From Nocardioides sp. R-C-SC26 (lineage in GTDB: Bacteria; Actinomycetota; Actinomycetes; Propionibacteriales; Nocardioidaceae), in assembly GCF_021246465.1 (NCBI RefSeq), contig NZ_JAHRHK010000005.1:104958-168957 (forward strand): 64,000 nucleotides of DNA, in the 5' to 3' direction. The notes under the pieces are model-generated. The model did not search any database, was not told the origin of the DNA, and saw nothing but the letters and a program-made list of their open reading frames with translations. The translations under genes were made by a program, and so were the position numbers. This document shows, in pieces, positions 8,304 to 16,467 of this stretch. Numbering within the stretch: position 1 is the stretch's first letter; every line of letters begins with the position of its first letter.

Positions 8304-9827
8304 ATGGCGACCGAAGCCCCAGACCCCACGGCAGCCCCCGCAGCCGGCGGCACCGTGAACAGCACCGTCCCCGAAGGGTCCACCGAGGCCTGGAAGGACA
8401 AGAAGCGCTACCTGTGGCTGATCGGCCTGGTCGTGCCGTCCCTCGCCTTCATCGCCTACGGCGCGTGGCTGGCCACCGGGTGGGGCTTCTGGTTCTGGAT
8501 CGGACCCGTCGTCATCCTCGGCGTGGTCCCGGCCTTCGACCTCGTCGTCGGGCTGGATCGCGCCAACCCCCCGGACGACGTGATCGAGGCACTGGAGAAC
8601 GACAAGTACTACCGCTGGATCACCTATCTCTTCCTGCCGATCCAGTACGCGGCGTTCGTCGGCGCCTTCTACGTGATCGTGCACGGCGACCCGTTCGGCA
8701 TCCAGGACGAGCTCGGACTGATCAGCAAGATCGGTCTGGCGGTCTCGATCGGCTGCATCGGTGGGATCGGCATCAACACCGCCCACGAGCTGGGCCACAA
8801 GCGCGAGGCGAACGAGCGCTGGCTCTCCAAGATCGCCCTGGCCCAGGTGGCCTACGGGCACTTCTACATCGAGCACAACCGGGGTCACCACGTGCGCGTC
8901 GCGACGCCGGAGGATCCGGCGAGCAGCCGGTTCGGCGAGAACTTCTACCAGTTCTGGCCGCGCACGGTGGGCGGCTCCCTCAAGAGCGCCTGGCACCTGG
9001 AGAAGAAGCGCTACGCCCGCAAGGACACCCATCCGTTCCACCTCGGCAACGACGTGCTCAACGCGTGGCTGATGACGGCTGCGCTGTGGGGCGCCATCGT
9101 CGCCTGGCTCGGCGTCCAGACCATTCCGTTCCTGGTGCTGCAGGCGATCGTCGGCTTCTCGCTGCTCGAGGTCGTCAACTACATGGAGCACTACGGGATG
9201 CTGCGACAGAAGGTGGGCACGGGCGAGCGTCAGCGCTACGAGCGCGTCGACCCGTCGCACTCGTGGAACTCCAACAACATCGCCACCAACGTCCTGCTGT
9301 ACCACCTGCAGCGACACAGCGACCACCACGCCAACCCCACGCGTCGCTACCAGACCCTGCGCGACTTCGAGGAGAGCCCGGTGCTGCCGACCGGCTACGC
9401 CGGCATGATCGTGCTGGCCCTCTTCCCGCCGATCTGGCGTCGCGTCATGGACCCACGCGTCGTCGCCCACTACGGCGGCGACATGACCAGGGCCAACATC
9501 CACCCGCGCAAGCGGGAGCGGGTCCTCGCGCGCTACGGCGCCGCGGCCACCCTCACCACGGGTGCCGCTGCCACTGCGACGGCGCCCGGCGTCGACGTCA
9601 CCCCCGGCGCCGTGGAGGAGGTGCTCGCCGCGCGCTGTCCCGGCTGCAACTACACCTACGAGGTCGAGGTCGGCAACGAGCTCGAGGGCTTCGCCGCCGG
9701 CACCGCGTGGCGGGACATCCCCGACGACTGGTGCTGCCCCGACTGCGGTGTGCGGGAGAAGGTCGACTTCGTGCCGATCGACGTCAGCGACCTCGACCGG
9801 ACGGCGTCCGCGGGCGGTGGTCTGTGA
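8304..9827 (+). CDS. alkB: Alkane 1-monooxygenase AlkB fused to rubredoxin
   Basis: Protein of 507 residues. Residues about 35-400 are an integral membrane non-haem di-iron hydroxylase with all histidine boxes: HELGHK (161-166), EHNRGHH (190-196), NYMEHYG (292-298) and LQRHSDHH (335-342), between several transmembrane helices. An Ala/Thr-rich linker (about 412-432) leads to a rubredoxin domain with CPGC (445-448) and CPDCG (478-482). The enzyme oxidises the terminal methyl of n-alkanes; the fused rubredoxin supplies electrons. Such fusions are known in some actinobacteria (Dietzia, Prauserella, Nocardioides). Its stop overlaps the ferredoxin start. Confidence 0.97.
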   Translation: MATEAPDPTAAPAAGGTVNSTVPEGSTEAWKDKKRYLWLIGLVVPSLAFIAYGAWLATGWGFWFWIGPVVILGVVPAFDLVVGLDRANPPDDVIEALENDKYYRWITYLFLPIQYAAFVGAFYVIVHGDPFGIQDELGLISKIGLAVSIGCIGGIGINTAHELGHKREANERWLSKIALAQVAYGHFYIEHNRGHHVRVATPEDPASSRFGENFYQFWPRTVGGSLKSAWHLEKKRYARKDTHPFHLGNDVLNAWLMTAALWGAIVAWLGVQTIPFLVLQAIVGFSLLEVVNYMEHYGMLRQKVGTGERQRYERVDPSHSWNSNNIATNVLLYHLQRHSDHHANPTRRYQTLRDFEESPVLPTGYAGMIVLALFPPIWRRVMDPRVVAHYGGDMTRANIHPRKRERVLARYGAAATLTTGAAATATAPGVDVTPGAVEEVLAARCPGCNYTYEVEVGNELEGFAAGTAWRDIPDDWCCPDCGVREKVDFVPIDVSDLDRTASAGGGL

Positions 9828-10021
9828 TGCCGCGCATCCACGTCGATCGGGACAAGTGCGAGGGCCTCGGCATGTGCGAGGCGATGGCGAACGACTACTT
9901 CGAGCTCGACGACGACGAGGAGATGCACGTCGTCCGCTCCGAGGTGCCGGAGGCCGATCGCGCGCACGTGCACGCCGCGACGCAGGCCTGCCCGGTGCTC
10001 GCGCTGACCCTCGTCGGTTGA
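9827..10021 (+). CDS. Small single-cluster ferredoxin
   Basis: Protein of 64 residues, ATG overlapping the alkB stop. It has DKCEGLGMC near the N-terminus and ACPVLAL near the C-terminus, the pattern of [3Fe-4S] (or incompletely ligated [4Fe-4S]) ferredoxins that usually serve cytochromes P450. Here the operon partner is AlkB with its own rubredoxin, so it may sit between a reductase and the rubredoxin domain, or feed a distant P450. No reductase gene is visible nearby. Confidence 0.88.
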   Translation: MPRIHVDRDKCEGLGMCEAMANDYFELDDDEEMHVVRSEVPEADRAHVHAATQACPVLALTLVG

Positions 10022-10115
10022 GGGAGCCGAGCCGCGCATGAGTGCGGAGGTCGCGCAGGGGCCGACGGTCGACCGGCATTTCGCCGTCCCTGCGCGATCT
10101 CCTAGCCTCCTGAGC

Positions 10116-10685
10116 GTGATCAAGCCGGCGTCGACGACCCGCGAGCGGATGGTGGACGCCGCGGTGCGGCTCACCGTCGACCGTGGGTGGTCCTACGTGA
10201 CGATGGCGAAGCTCGCCGACGAGGTCGGCGTCAGTCGGCAGACCGTCCACAACGAGATGGGCACCAAGGCCGGCCTCGCCGAGGCGATGATCCTGCGCGA
10301 GCTCGACCGGTTCATGGGCGTGGTGAGCCTGGCCTTCGACGCCCACCCCACGGACCTGGTCGCCGCCATCGCCTCGGCGGCCGAGGCCGTGCTCGAGCAC
10401 GCGCAGGACAACCCGCTGCTGCACGCCGTGGTCTCCGCCCCGCACGGTGCCGACACCGAGCTGCTGCCGCTGCTGACGGCGCACTCGGCCTCGTTGCTCA
10501 CCGTCGCCAAGGCGGTGATCGGCGATCGGGTCGGGCCCTACGGCATCGCGATCGCCCAGCCCGAGCTCGACGCCGCGATCGACATGGTCGTGCGCCTGGT
10601 GCTCAGTCACATCATGCAGCCCAGCGGGACGCCCGCGGAGACGGCCGCCGACATCGCCTGGATCGCCCGCCGCGTGCTGGCCTGA
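10116..10685 (+). CDS. TetR family regulator, probably of the alkB operon
   Basis: Protein of 189 residues. The N-terminal TetR helix-turn-helix is clear: TRERMVDAAVRLTVDRGW, then VTMAKLADEVGVSRQTVHNEMGTKAGLAEAM. The C-terminal ligand domain is about 130 residues with no assignable ligand. I start it at GTG 10116: TAGCCT at 10103-10108 lies 7 nt upstream, indicating its own leaderless promoter; a longer frame from ATG 10038 adds 26 residues with no similarity to TetR proteins. Position right after alkB-ferredoxin and the palindrome in front of alkB suggest it is the repressor relieved by alkanes, alkanols or fatty acids. Confidence 0.88.
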   Translation: MIKPASTTRERMVDAAVRLTVDRGWSYVTMAKLADEVGVSRQTVHNEMGTKAGLAEAMILRELDRFMGVVSLAFDAHPTDLVAAIASAAEAVLEHAQDNPLLHAVVSAPHGADTELLPLLTAHSASLLTVAKAVIGDRVGPYGIAIAQPELDAAIDMVVRLVLSHIMQPSGTPAETAADIAWIARRVLA

Positions 10686-10719
10686 GCCGAGATCCGCCGA
10701 CAATCGGTGGATCTCGGCT
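10685..10719. terminator. Bidirectional hairpin terminator
   Basis: Arms of 16 bases (10685-10700 and 10704-10719, one mismatch, GCCGAGATCC / GGATCTCGGC) around a CAA loop, placed between the convergent TetR and ferritin-like genes and starting in the TetR stop codon. Confidence 0.7.
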
Positions 10720-10728
10720 GAGCCCGGA

Positions 10729-11601
10729 TCAGGCCGCCCGAGCCCGGGCCAGCTCGACGGCGTCGGAGAAGGCCCTCACCACGTAGCCGGGCACGCCGAG
10801 CCCGGCGCGGTGCGCCCACAGCAGCTCAGACTCCACGCGCGTGACCTGACGGACGAAGTCGTCGGCCCGCTCGGAGATCGCGAGCGCGTTCATGACGTCG
10901 CCGAAGTCGGCGAGCTGGTCACGATCGTTGACGCCCACCGGGCCGAATGATCGCTCCCGCAACCGCCGCACCAACCAGCGCTGCCAGGGCGCGAGCGTGC
11001 TCCACAGGCCACGGGCGGAGAGCTGGTAGAAGGCGTAGTGCCCCGGCTCCTGTCGCTTGATCGGCGCGATCGCCGTCTCGGCGACGGCCCGCTCGCCGAG
11101 CTCGAGGAGTCCGTCGTGCAGGAGGTTGTAGGCGAGCACCGCGGATCGCTCGGTCGACATGCCGGTGAGGTAGTACAGCATCCGGACGACGTCCTGGAAC
11201 GCGTCGAGGTGGGCCAGCGCGCCGAGCACCCGCAGCTTCGCGCCGACCGACGTCGTGTCGGTCACCGCCGGCGGCCGGCCGAGCTCGACCTGGAGGCGGT
11301 CCAGGATGCGACCGTGCTGCACCTCCTGCGGCTGCCACACATCGGCGTAGAAGTGCCGGTCGACCTCGGGCGGGTCGGGGAGCATCGCCGTCAGCTCGAG
11401 CACGTTGCGGTCGACCTCGAGCTCGACGCGGGCCATGTAGTCGAGCACGTGACCGAACCGGTCGTCGAGGACGCGGGCGTCGCGCACGGTGAAGTCGACG
11501 TCGTCCACGCGCAGTGGCGGGTGCTCGGCACCGAGGCGCTCGACGTGCTCGCGCAGGCGCTGGTCGTGCGACCGTCGGTCGAGGGGGCGTCGTTCGCTCA
11601 T
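10729..11601 (-). CDS. Putative ferritin-like di-iron protein
   Basis: Protein of 290 residues, almost all helical. Two ExxH motifs, EVQH (in WQPQEVQHGRIL) and EPGH (in KRQEPGHYAFYQ), with acidic helices in between (YMARVELEVDRN; GLLELGERAVAE), resemble the metal ligands of ferritin-like four-helix-bundle proteins. Related uncharacterised proteins occur in actinobacteria. No membrane segment or signal peptide. ATG 11601 is preceded by GAATCT at 6 nt, suggesting a leaderless transcript. Iron binding and any oxygenase or desaturase role are inference from the motifs only. Confidence 0.5.
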   Translation of the reverse strand: MSERRPLDRRSHDQRLREHVERLGAEHPPLRVDDVDFTVRDARVLDDRFGHVLDYMARVELEVDRNVLELTAMLPDPPEVDRHFYADVWQPQEVQHGRILDRLQVELGRPPAVTDTTSVGAKLRVLGALAHLDAFQDVVRMLYYLTGMSTERSAVLAYNLLHDGLLELGERAVAETAIAPIKRQEPGHYAFYQLSARGLWSTLAPWQRWLVRRLRERSFGPVGVNDRDQLADFGDVMNALAISERADDFVRQVTRVESELLWAHRAGLGVPGYVVRAFSDAVELARARAA

Positions 11602-11747
11602 CACCGGAGATTCGATGCCGAACCGAACTCGGATGGGCCACGCCGAACGCCTGTCGTCGAGGGCCGCTCAACTTCGGTCTTCCCGCGCCGACCTATCCTG
11701 CAGGTGTCGCGCCGACGGGGGACGCGGACGACGTCGACGGAGGGCCG

Positions 11748-12962
11748 ATGAAGCGTGTCGTGGCGGGGGTGGCGATGTGCTGCGCCCTGGTCGCGTGCGC
11801 ACCGTCGCCTCCGCCCGGCTACGTCGACGCGAACCGGGATCCGGCGGGCACGACCGGCTCCGGGTCCGATCTCGGCATCCCCCAGACTTCGGGCGACGCC
11901 CCCGAGCAGCTGACCGTCGACTATCCCGGACCGCGTCGCAGCCAGGACGCGATCGTCCCCGCCGACATCCTGGTGTCCGCTCAGCAGACGCTCTCCGACG
12001 AGGTCGTCGGCGCGATCGGCGCGCTGGACGGCGTCAGTGCCTCGTCGGTGCTGTCCGTGGGACAGGTGGCCATCGAGAGCACCGTCTACACCGTGGCCGC
12101 CGTCGACATCGCCAGCTATCGGCGGTTCACCGGTTCCTCCAGTGCCGATCTCGACGAGCAGTGGAGGCGTGTGGCGGGCGGCGAGATCGCGGCGAGCGCG
12201 GACCTGCGCCGCCGGCTGCCCGTCGACGACGAGGGGTACCTGCGTCTGGGCGCCGACTCCAGGGCGATGCGTCTGCACGTGGGTGCCTGGGCTCCGCAGG
12301 CCGAGCAGATCGACCTGGTGGTCAACACGGCCGTCGGCGAGCAGCTCGGCATCGTCGAGCGCAACGCCCTCGTCCTCTCGACCGGCCTCACCGCCCCGGA
12401 CACCCTCCGTCAACCGCTGACGCGACTGCTGGGACCGCGTGCCTCGGTTCAGAACCTGGACGCGGTCGCCCGGTTCGGGCTGGACCCCGACGCCTACCAG
12501 ACCGCCGTGCTCGTCGGATCCTTCGCCGACGCGGTCGGCGTCTTCACCTACACCCCGATCGGGGGTGGCCGGATCGCGCCCGACCCCGACTGGGTGCGCG
12601 AGCACATCACGACCGAGACAGTGCCCATCCTCGGCTCGGTGACCTGCAACAAGGCGATCTTCCCGCAGCTGCGGGCCGCGCTGACCGAGATCGTGCAGCA
12701 GGGTCTGGCCGACGAGATCCACCCCGAGCAGTACGCCGGCTGCTACTACCCGCGCTTCATCGCGGGCAGCAGCACGTTGTCCAACCACAGCTTCGGGCTG
12801 GCTCTCGACCTGAACGTGCCGGGCAACCAGCGCGGCACGGTCGGCGAGATCGACCGCGGTGTCGTCGCGATCTTCAAGCGATGGGGCTTCGGATGGGGCG
12901 GCGACTGGCGGTGGACCGACCCGATGCACTTCGAGCTGGCCCAGATCGTCCGACCGGGCTGA
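11748..12962 (+). CDS. Lipoprotein with M15 (VanY/D-Ala-D-Ala carboxypeptidase-like) domain
   Basis: Protein of 404 residues. Signal peptide with lipobox LVAC puts Cys at about residue 17, so it is anchored to the outer face of the membrane. After a domain of about 220 residues without recognisable family, the C-terminal 130 residues match M15 zinc peptidases: CYYPRFIAGSSTLSNHSFG, LALDLNVPGN (His and Asp zinc ligands) and GGDWRWTDPMHFEL (third ligand His and catalytic region). It likely trims peptidoglycan stem peptides. ATG 11748 has GGAGGG just upstream. Confidence 0.85.
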   Translation: MKRVVAGVAMCCALVACAPSPPPGYVDANRDPAGTTGSGSDLGIPQTSGDAPEQLTVDYPGPRRSQDAIVPADILVSAQQTLSDEVVGAIGALDGVSASSVLSVGQVAIESTVYTVAAVDIASYRRFTGSSSADLDEQWRRVAGGEIAASADLRRRLPVDDEGYLRLGADSRAMRLHVGAWAPQAEQIDLVVNTAVGEQLGIVERNALVLSTGLTAPDTLRQPLTRLLGPRASVQNLDAVARFGLDPDAYQTAVLVGSFADAVGVFTYTPIGGGRIAPDPDWVREHITTETVPILGSVTCNKAIFPQLRAALTEIVQQGLADEIHPEQYAGCYYPRFIAGSSTLSNHSFGLALDLNVPGNQRGTVGEIDRGVVAIFKRWGFGWGGDWRWTDPMHFELAQIVRPG

Positions 12963-13051
12963 CCAGGTCCGACTCCCACCACCGCCTCCCGGGGCGCCGG
13001 ACGGCGCGTCACCCGTCCGCGCTCCTGGTTGGCCCCGGTAGTTTCGTCGGC

Positions 13052-14017
13052 GTGCGCGCAGCCCAAGTCGTCGACCTGACCGGCCCCCACGACGTCGTCG
13101 TCCGCGACGTCGAACAGCCCGTCGCCGGACCTGACGAGGTGCTCGTCCGCGTACGCCGGGTCGGCGTCTCCTTCCCCGACCTCCTGATGAGCCGCGGCGA
13201 GTACCAGGTGCGACCGGAGCTTCCGTTCACTCTCGGCGTCGACGTCGCCGGCGAGGTCGTGAGCGGCCCGGGCTTCGAGGTGGGCCAGCGGGTGGCCGGC
13301 GTGGTCGGCAACGGAGGTGCCGGAGAGTTCGTCGCGGTGCCGCAGTCGTGGACCTTCGCGCTGCCCGACGAGGTGAGCCTCGACCAGGGTGCCGCGCTCC
13401 CGATGAACTACCTCACCGCCGAGTTCGCCCTCTACGAACGCGCCGGACTCCGCGCGGGTGAGACGGTGCTCGTGCACGGCGCCGCCGGAGGGCTGGGCAC
13501 GGCGACGATCCAGGTCGCGCGCGGCATGGGCGCGACCGTGATCGCCGTGACGAGCACCGAGGCCAAGGCGGACGTCGCTCGCCGCGCTGGGGCCGACCAC
13601 GCCGTCCTCATCGACGGGTTCAAGGACGCGGCGTTGGAGCTGACCGACGGACGGGGCGTCGACGTGGTGGCCGACATCGTGGGCGGCGACGTCTTCACCG
13701 ACTCACTGCGCAGCCTGGCGACGGGTGGTCGACTGATCGTGCTCGGCTTCGCCGCCGGCCAGGGGATCCCCCAGGTCAAGGTCAACCGGCTGCTGCTCAA
13801 CAACATCGACGTCCGCGGGGCGGGATGGGGTGCCTACGCGATGGTGCGCCCCGGCTACATGCACGAGCAGTGGGAGCGTCTCGTCCCCATGATGCGCGCG
13901 GGCGACGTCGCGCCGCCCGTCAGCACCGGGTACGGCCTGGCCGACTTCGGTCGCGCGCTGGTGGACCTCGACGAGCGGCGAGCTCTCGGCAAGATCGTCG
14001 TCGACGTCGACAGTTGA
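13052..14017 (+). CDS. NADPH:quinone oxidoreductase family protein (zinc-free MDR)
   Basis: Protein of 321 residues. N-terminal GroES-like domain (SFPDLLMSRGEYQV, LPFTLGVDVAGEV) and nucleotide-binding domain with VLVHGAAGGLGTATIQVARGMGA. Cysteine zinc ligands are absent, placing it with quinone/crotonyl reductase-like members. Reduces quinones or enones with NADPH; substrate unknown. GTG 13052 sits 7 nt after TAGTTT, a leaderless start; upstream sequence in the same frame belongs to a neighbouring gene region and has no homology. Confidence 0.87.
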   Translation: MRAAQVVDLTGPHDVVVRDVEQPVAGPDEVLVRVRRVGVSFPDLLMSRGEYQVRPELPFTLGVDVAGEVVSGPGFEVGQRVAGVVGNGGAGEFVAVPQSWTFALPDEVSLDQGAALPMNYLTAEFALYERAGLRAGETVLVHGAAGGLGTATIQVARGMGATVIAVTSTEAKADVARRAGADHAVLIDGFKDAALELTDGRGVDVVADIVGGDVFTDSLRSLATGGRLIVLGFAAGQGIPQVKVNRLLLNNIDVRGAGWGAYAMVRPGYMHEQWERLVPMMRAGDVAPPVSTGYGLADFGRALVDLDERRALGKIVVDVDS

Positions 14018-14079
14018 ACGGCGTGTCGCGCCGCCGGTGCAGCGCCGTGTGCGCGATACTCCTGGACACATCTGAGATG

Positions 14080-14239
14080 GGTGTGACAGGTGTGACAGGT
14101 CTAGACCAATGAGACCGCGGTAATTGGCCGGTCGGATAGTTTCACGCCACAGCACGGCCCATACCGCCGTGACCTCATCGTGACCTGGGTCTCAGGTTGA
14201 TCCCTGGTTTGGCGTAACGCCCGTGATCTGCCGTAACCT
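14080..14239 (+). promoter_or_regulatory. Repeat-rich upstream region of the surface protein gene
   Basis: The 277-bp gap 14018-14294 contains GGTGTGACA twice in tandem (14080-14097) next to the palindrome GGTCTAGACC (14098-14107), CGTGACCT twice 3 bp apart (14168-14175, 14179-14186), and a plausible -10 TAACCT (14234-14239). A clean -35 is not visible. The direct repeats look like protein-binding sites for an activator or response regulator. Confidence 0.35.
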
Positions 14240-14294
14240 ACGGCCGAACTCTGCCGCGACTTTCATCGCAGATGACCTTGGGAGGTCCCCCCTT

Positions 14295-15578
14295 ATGTCC
14301 AGATCCCTCCGCTGGGCTGCCGTAGCTGCGGCAGGCGCTTTGGCGCTCACGCCCACGACCATGGCCAGCGCTGCCGACAAGACCGTCGCGCAGTCGAGCG
14401 CCAAGGCGCTCGAGCTCGCCATCGCCGGTACCGGTGCCGACACCGGCACCATCACCGCCACCCGCGTGAACAACGGGAGCGACGAGGGCAAGGAGACCAT
14501 CACCGGTGCCTCCAACCCGCCCATCGCGGTCCTCGGCAACCAGAACCTGCTGAACGTCGGCGTGCTCGCGCAGAGCGCCGCCACGACGGTCGACAAGAAC
14601 GGCACCAAGCGCGACGGCATCTCCGCCGCGTGCTCGGGCATCGCCGGCGACGGCGGCACCGCCGGCGCCGTCGCCCAGGTCGGCGAGTCCGCCCGCATCA
14701 CGCCGGGCAAGCCCGTCGGCGTCTCGATCGCCAACCTCGACCTCACCGGCTCGATCCTGATCGACCCGAAGTCGGCTCTCGGTCCGCTGTCGGCTCTCCA
14801 GCCGATCATGGACCTTCTGGTCGGCCCGCTGACCCAGGCCATCTCCAACGGCCTCGCGCCGCTGGGCGAGACCGGCATCCAGGGCACCCTGGGCGCGGTC
14901 CAGGCCAAGTGCACCGCGCGCCCCGGTAGCGCCGAGGGCACCGCGAACATCGTCGACTCGGCGTTGACGCTGAGCCTCGCCGGTACGTCGGTCGAACTGG
15001 TGAAGCTGCCGGCCAACCCGCCGCCGAACACGCACGTGATCACCGACCTCGACGTCGTGCTGAACACGGTCCTCGACGCGGTCGAGGTCAACCTGAACGA
15101 GACCCTGATGGGCGCCCTGGCTCCCCTGAGCGCGATCATCCAGCCCATCCAGGACACGATCGTCAAGATGCTGATCGCGCCGCTCGCCGACGCGCTCGCT
15201 CCGCTCGAGGACAACATCCTCGACATCACCCTGAACAAGCAGGTCAAGAGCCAGAACGGCGCGGCCATCGAGGTCACCGCCCTGGACCTGCAGGTGCTGC
15301 CGGCCGCCCAGGCCTTCATCGGCGCCTCGTTCCTCTCCGGTGAGATCGGTCAGGTCACCTGTGGCCCGAACGCGAGCTTCCGCGTGGGCGAGCCCGAGAA
15401 CCCGGACCCGGGCCCGGGCCCCGGCCCGAACCCGGACCCGACTGAGCCCCCGGCTGTGGTCGACTCCGGTGTCGACGGCGGCATGGGCAACCCGCTCCTG
15501 TGGGGTATCGCCGGTGTCACCCTGGCCTCCGCCGCTGCCGGTTTCGGCGGCCGTCGGATGCTGGCTCTGAAGAAGTGA
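14295..15578 (+). CDS. Secreted surface protein with C-terminal membrane anchor
   Basis: Protein of 427 residues. Sec signal peptide (AAVAAAGALALTPTTMASAAD), a central region of about 330 residues with alternating Ala/Leu/Ile strands and only two or three Cys, a Pro/Asp/Gly linker near residues 375-395 (PDPGPGPGPNPDP), then a hydrophobic helix (LLWGIAGVTLASAAAGFGG) and the basic tail RRMLALKK. That layout is typical of sortase-sorted proteins, but no LPXTG-like motif is present. The sortase gene next door suggests it could be a noncanonical substrate; alternatively it is simply membrane-anchored. GGGAGG ribosome site 9 nt before ATG. Function unknown. Confidence 0.75.
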   Translation: MSRSLRWAAVAAAGALALTPTTMASAADKTVAQSSAKALELAIAGTGADTGTITATRVNNGSDEGKETITGASNPPIAVLGNQNLLNVGVLAQSAATTVDKNGTKRDGISAACSGIAGDGGTAGAVAQVGESARITPGKPVGVSIANLDLTGSILIDPKSALGPLSALQPIMDLLVGPLTQAISNGLAPLGETGIQGTLGAVQAKCTARPGSAEGTANIVDSALTLSLAGTSVELVKLPANPPPNTHVITDLDVVLNTVLDAVEVNLNETLMGALAPLSAIIQPIQDTIVKMLIAPLADALAPLEDNILDITLNKQVKSQNGAAIEVTALDLQVLPAAQAFIGASFLSGEIGQVTCGPNASFRVGEPENPDPGPGPGPNPDPTEPPAVVDSGVDGGMGNPLLWGIAGVTLASAAAGFGGRRMLALKK

Positions 15579-15584
15579 TCCACA

Positions 15585-15622
15585 CGCTGGGGCCGGCTGC
15601 CGTGAGGCAGCCGGCCCCAGCG
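15585..15622 (+). terminator. Strong hairpin terminator after the surface protein gene
   Basis: Perfect 17-bp stem (15585-15601 with 15606-15622; CGCTGGGGCCGGCTGCC on the left) and GTGA loop, followed by only a short T run, 7 bp past the stop codon. It separates the surface protein from the sortase gene. Confidence 0.85.
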
Positions 15623-15696
15623 GCATTTCCCGGCTGTGTGGCGCAGGTACCGTCGACTGCACGCACCCGCGCCCTGCGATCCCCGATGACGAAGTG

Positions 15697-16365
15697 ATGG
15701 AGACCATGACCAGCCACCAGAGCGAGTCCACGCCCCAGCGACCCGGCCGCGCGGCGATCCTCGTCGCCGTCCTGGCCCTGGTGGTGGCGGTCGTGGCGCT
15801 GGGCGTGGCTGTCACCCGTCCTCACCAGACGCCGGTCCCGCCGACCGTCGGCGGGAAGCTGCAGCTCGACGATCCGCAGCAGCCGGTGCAGGGCGGCCCG
15901 TTCGCTTCCGACGGGGACAACCAGCTGGTGATTCCGAGCATCGGCGTCGAGGCGCCGATGCTCAACATCGCGGTCGACGCGGACGGCGTGCTGACCCCGC
16001 CGTCGGACGTCAACGACGTCGGCTGGTGGATCGGCAGCGCCAAGCCCGGCAAGTCCAAGACCGGCCAGACGCTGATCACCGGCCACACCGTCCACGCGGG
16101 CGAGGGCGTGCTCAACGATCTCCCGGCAGTGAAGAAGGGCGCCTGGGTCGGCGTCCGCTTCGACGACAAGGTCCAGCCCTACCGCGTCACCGACATCCAG
16201 ACCCTCACGCGCGAGGAGGTCGCCGATCAGCGCTACGAACTCTTCGGGCAGGAGCGCGAGGACGGCCGCCTGGTCCTGGTGAGCTGCACCGACTGGGTCG
16301 ACGGTCAGTACCTCAGCAACACCATCGTGTTCGCCGAGCGCATCAAGGGCGCCGTCTCCGCCTGA
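15697..16365 (+). CDS. Class F sortase
   Basis: Protein of 222 residues. N-terminal transmembrane segment (AAILVAVLALVVAVVALGVAV) then the sortase barrel: LVIPSIGVEAPMLNI, GWWIGSAKPGKSKTGQTLITGHTVH (catalytic His) and GRLVLVSCTDW (catalytic Cys). Sortases join secreted proteins to the cell wall; class F is common in high-GC actinobacteria. The region where the third catalytic residue, Arg, is expected reads GQYLSNTIVFAER, so Arg is not at the usual spot. Start is uncertain among GTG 15694, ATG 15697 and ATG 15706. The neighbouring anchored protein may be a substrate. Confidence 0.88.
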   Translation: METMTSHQSESTPQRPGRAAILVAVLALVVAVVALGVAVTRPHQTPVPPTVGGKLQLDDPQQPVQGGPFASDGDNQLVIPSIGVEAPMLNIAVDADGVLTPPSDVNDVGWWIGSAKPGKSKTGQTLITGHTVHAGEGVLNDLPAVKKGAWVGVRFDDKVQPYRVTDIQTLTREEVADQRYELFGQEREDGRLVLVSCTDWVDGQYLSNTIVFAERIKGAVSA

Positions 16366-16373
16366 TCCGCGCC

Positions 16374-16420
16374 GGTGGTCGAGGGGGCCGAGGAACGAGG
16401 CCGTCTTGAGACCCGATGAG
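16374..16420. repeat. GGTGGTCGAG-type interspersed palindromic repeat, copy 1
   Basis: GGTGGTCGAG, a GC-rich insert, GAGGAACGA, a complementary insert, then TTGAGACCCGATGAG. A longer copy with the same three blocks is at 53362-53426. Sits between the sortase and M13 peptidase genes. Confidence 0.6.
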
Positions 16421-16467
16421 CCCGACTCCCCGGCGCTCACCGGCGCCCCGGCGTCTACGCTGGCGCG

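Noticed and set aside
10038..10115. 26-residue N-terminal extension of the TetR regulator
   Set aside because: Not similar to TetR proteins and separated from the HTH by a predicted promoter and leaderless GTG.
11489..13051. Long frame joined to the front of the quinone oxidoreductase
   Set aside because: It is the out-of-frame shadow of the M15 lipoprotein; the true start has a -10 at the right distance.
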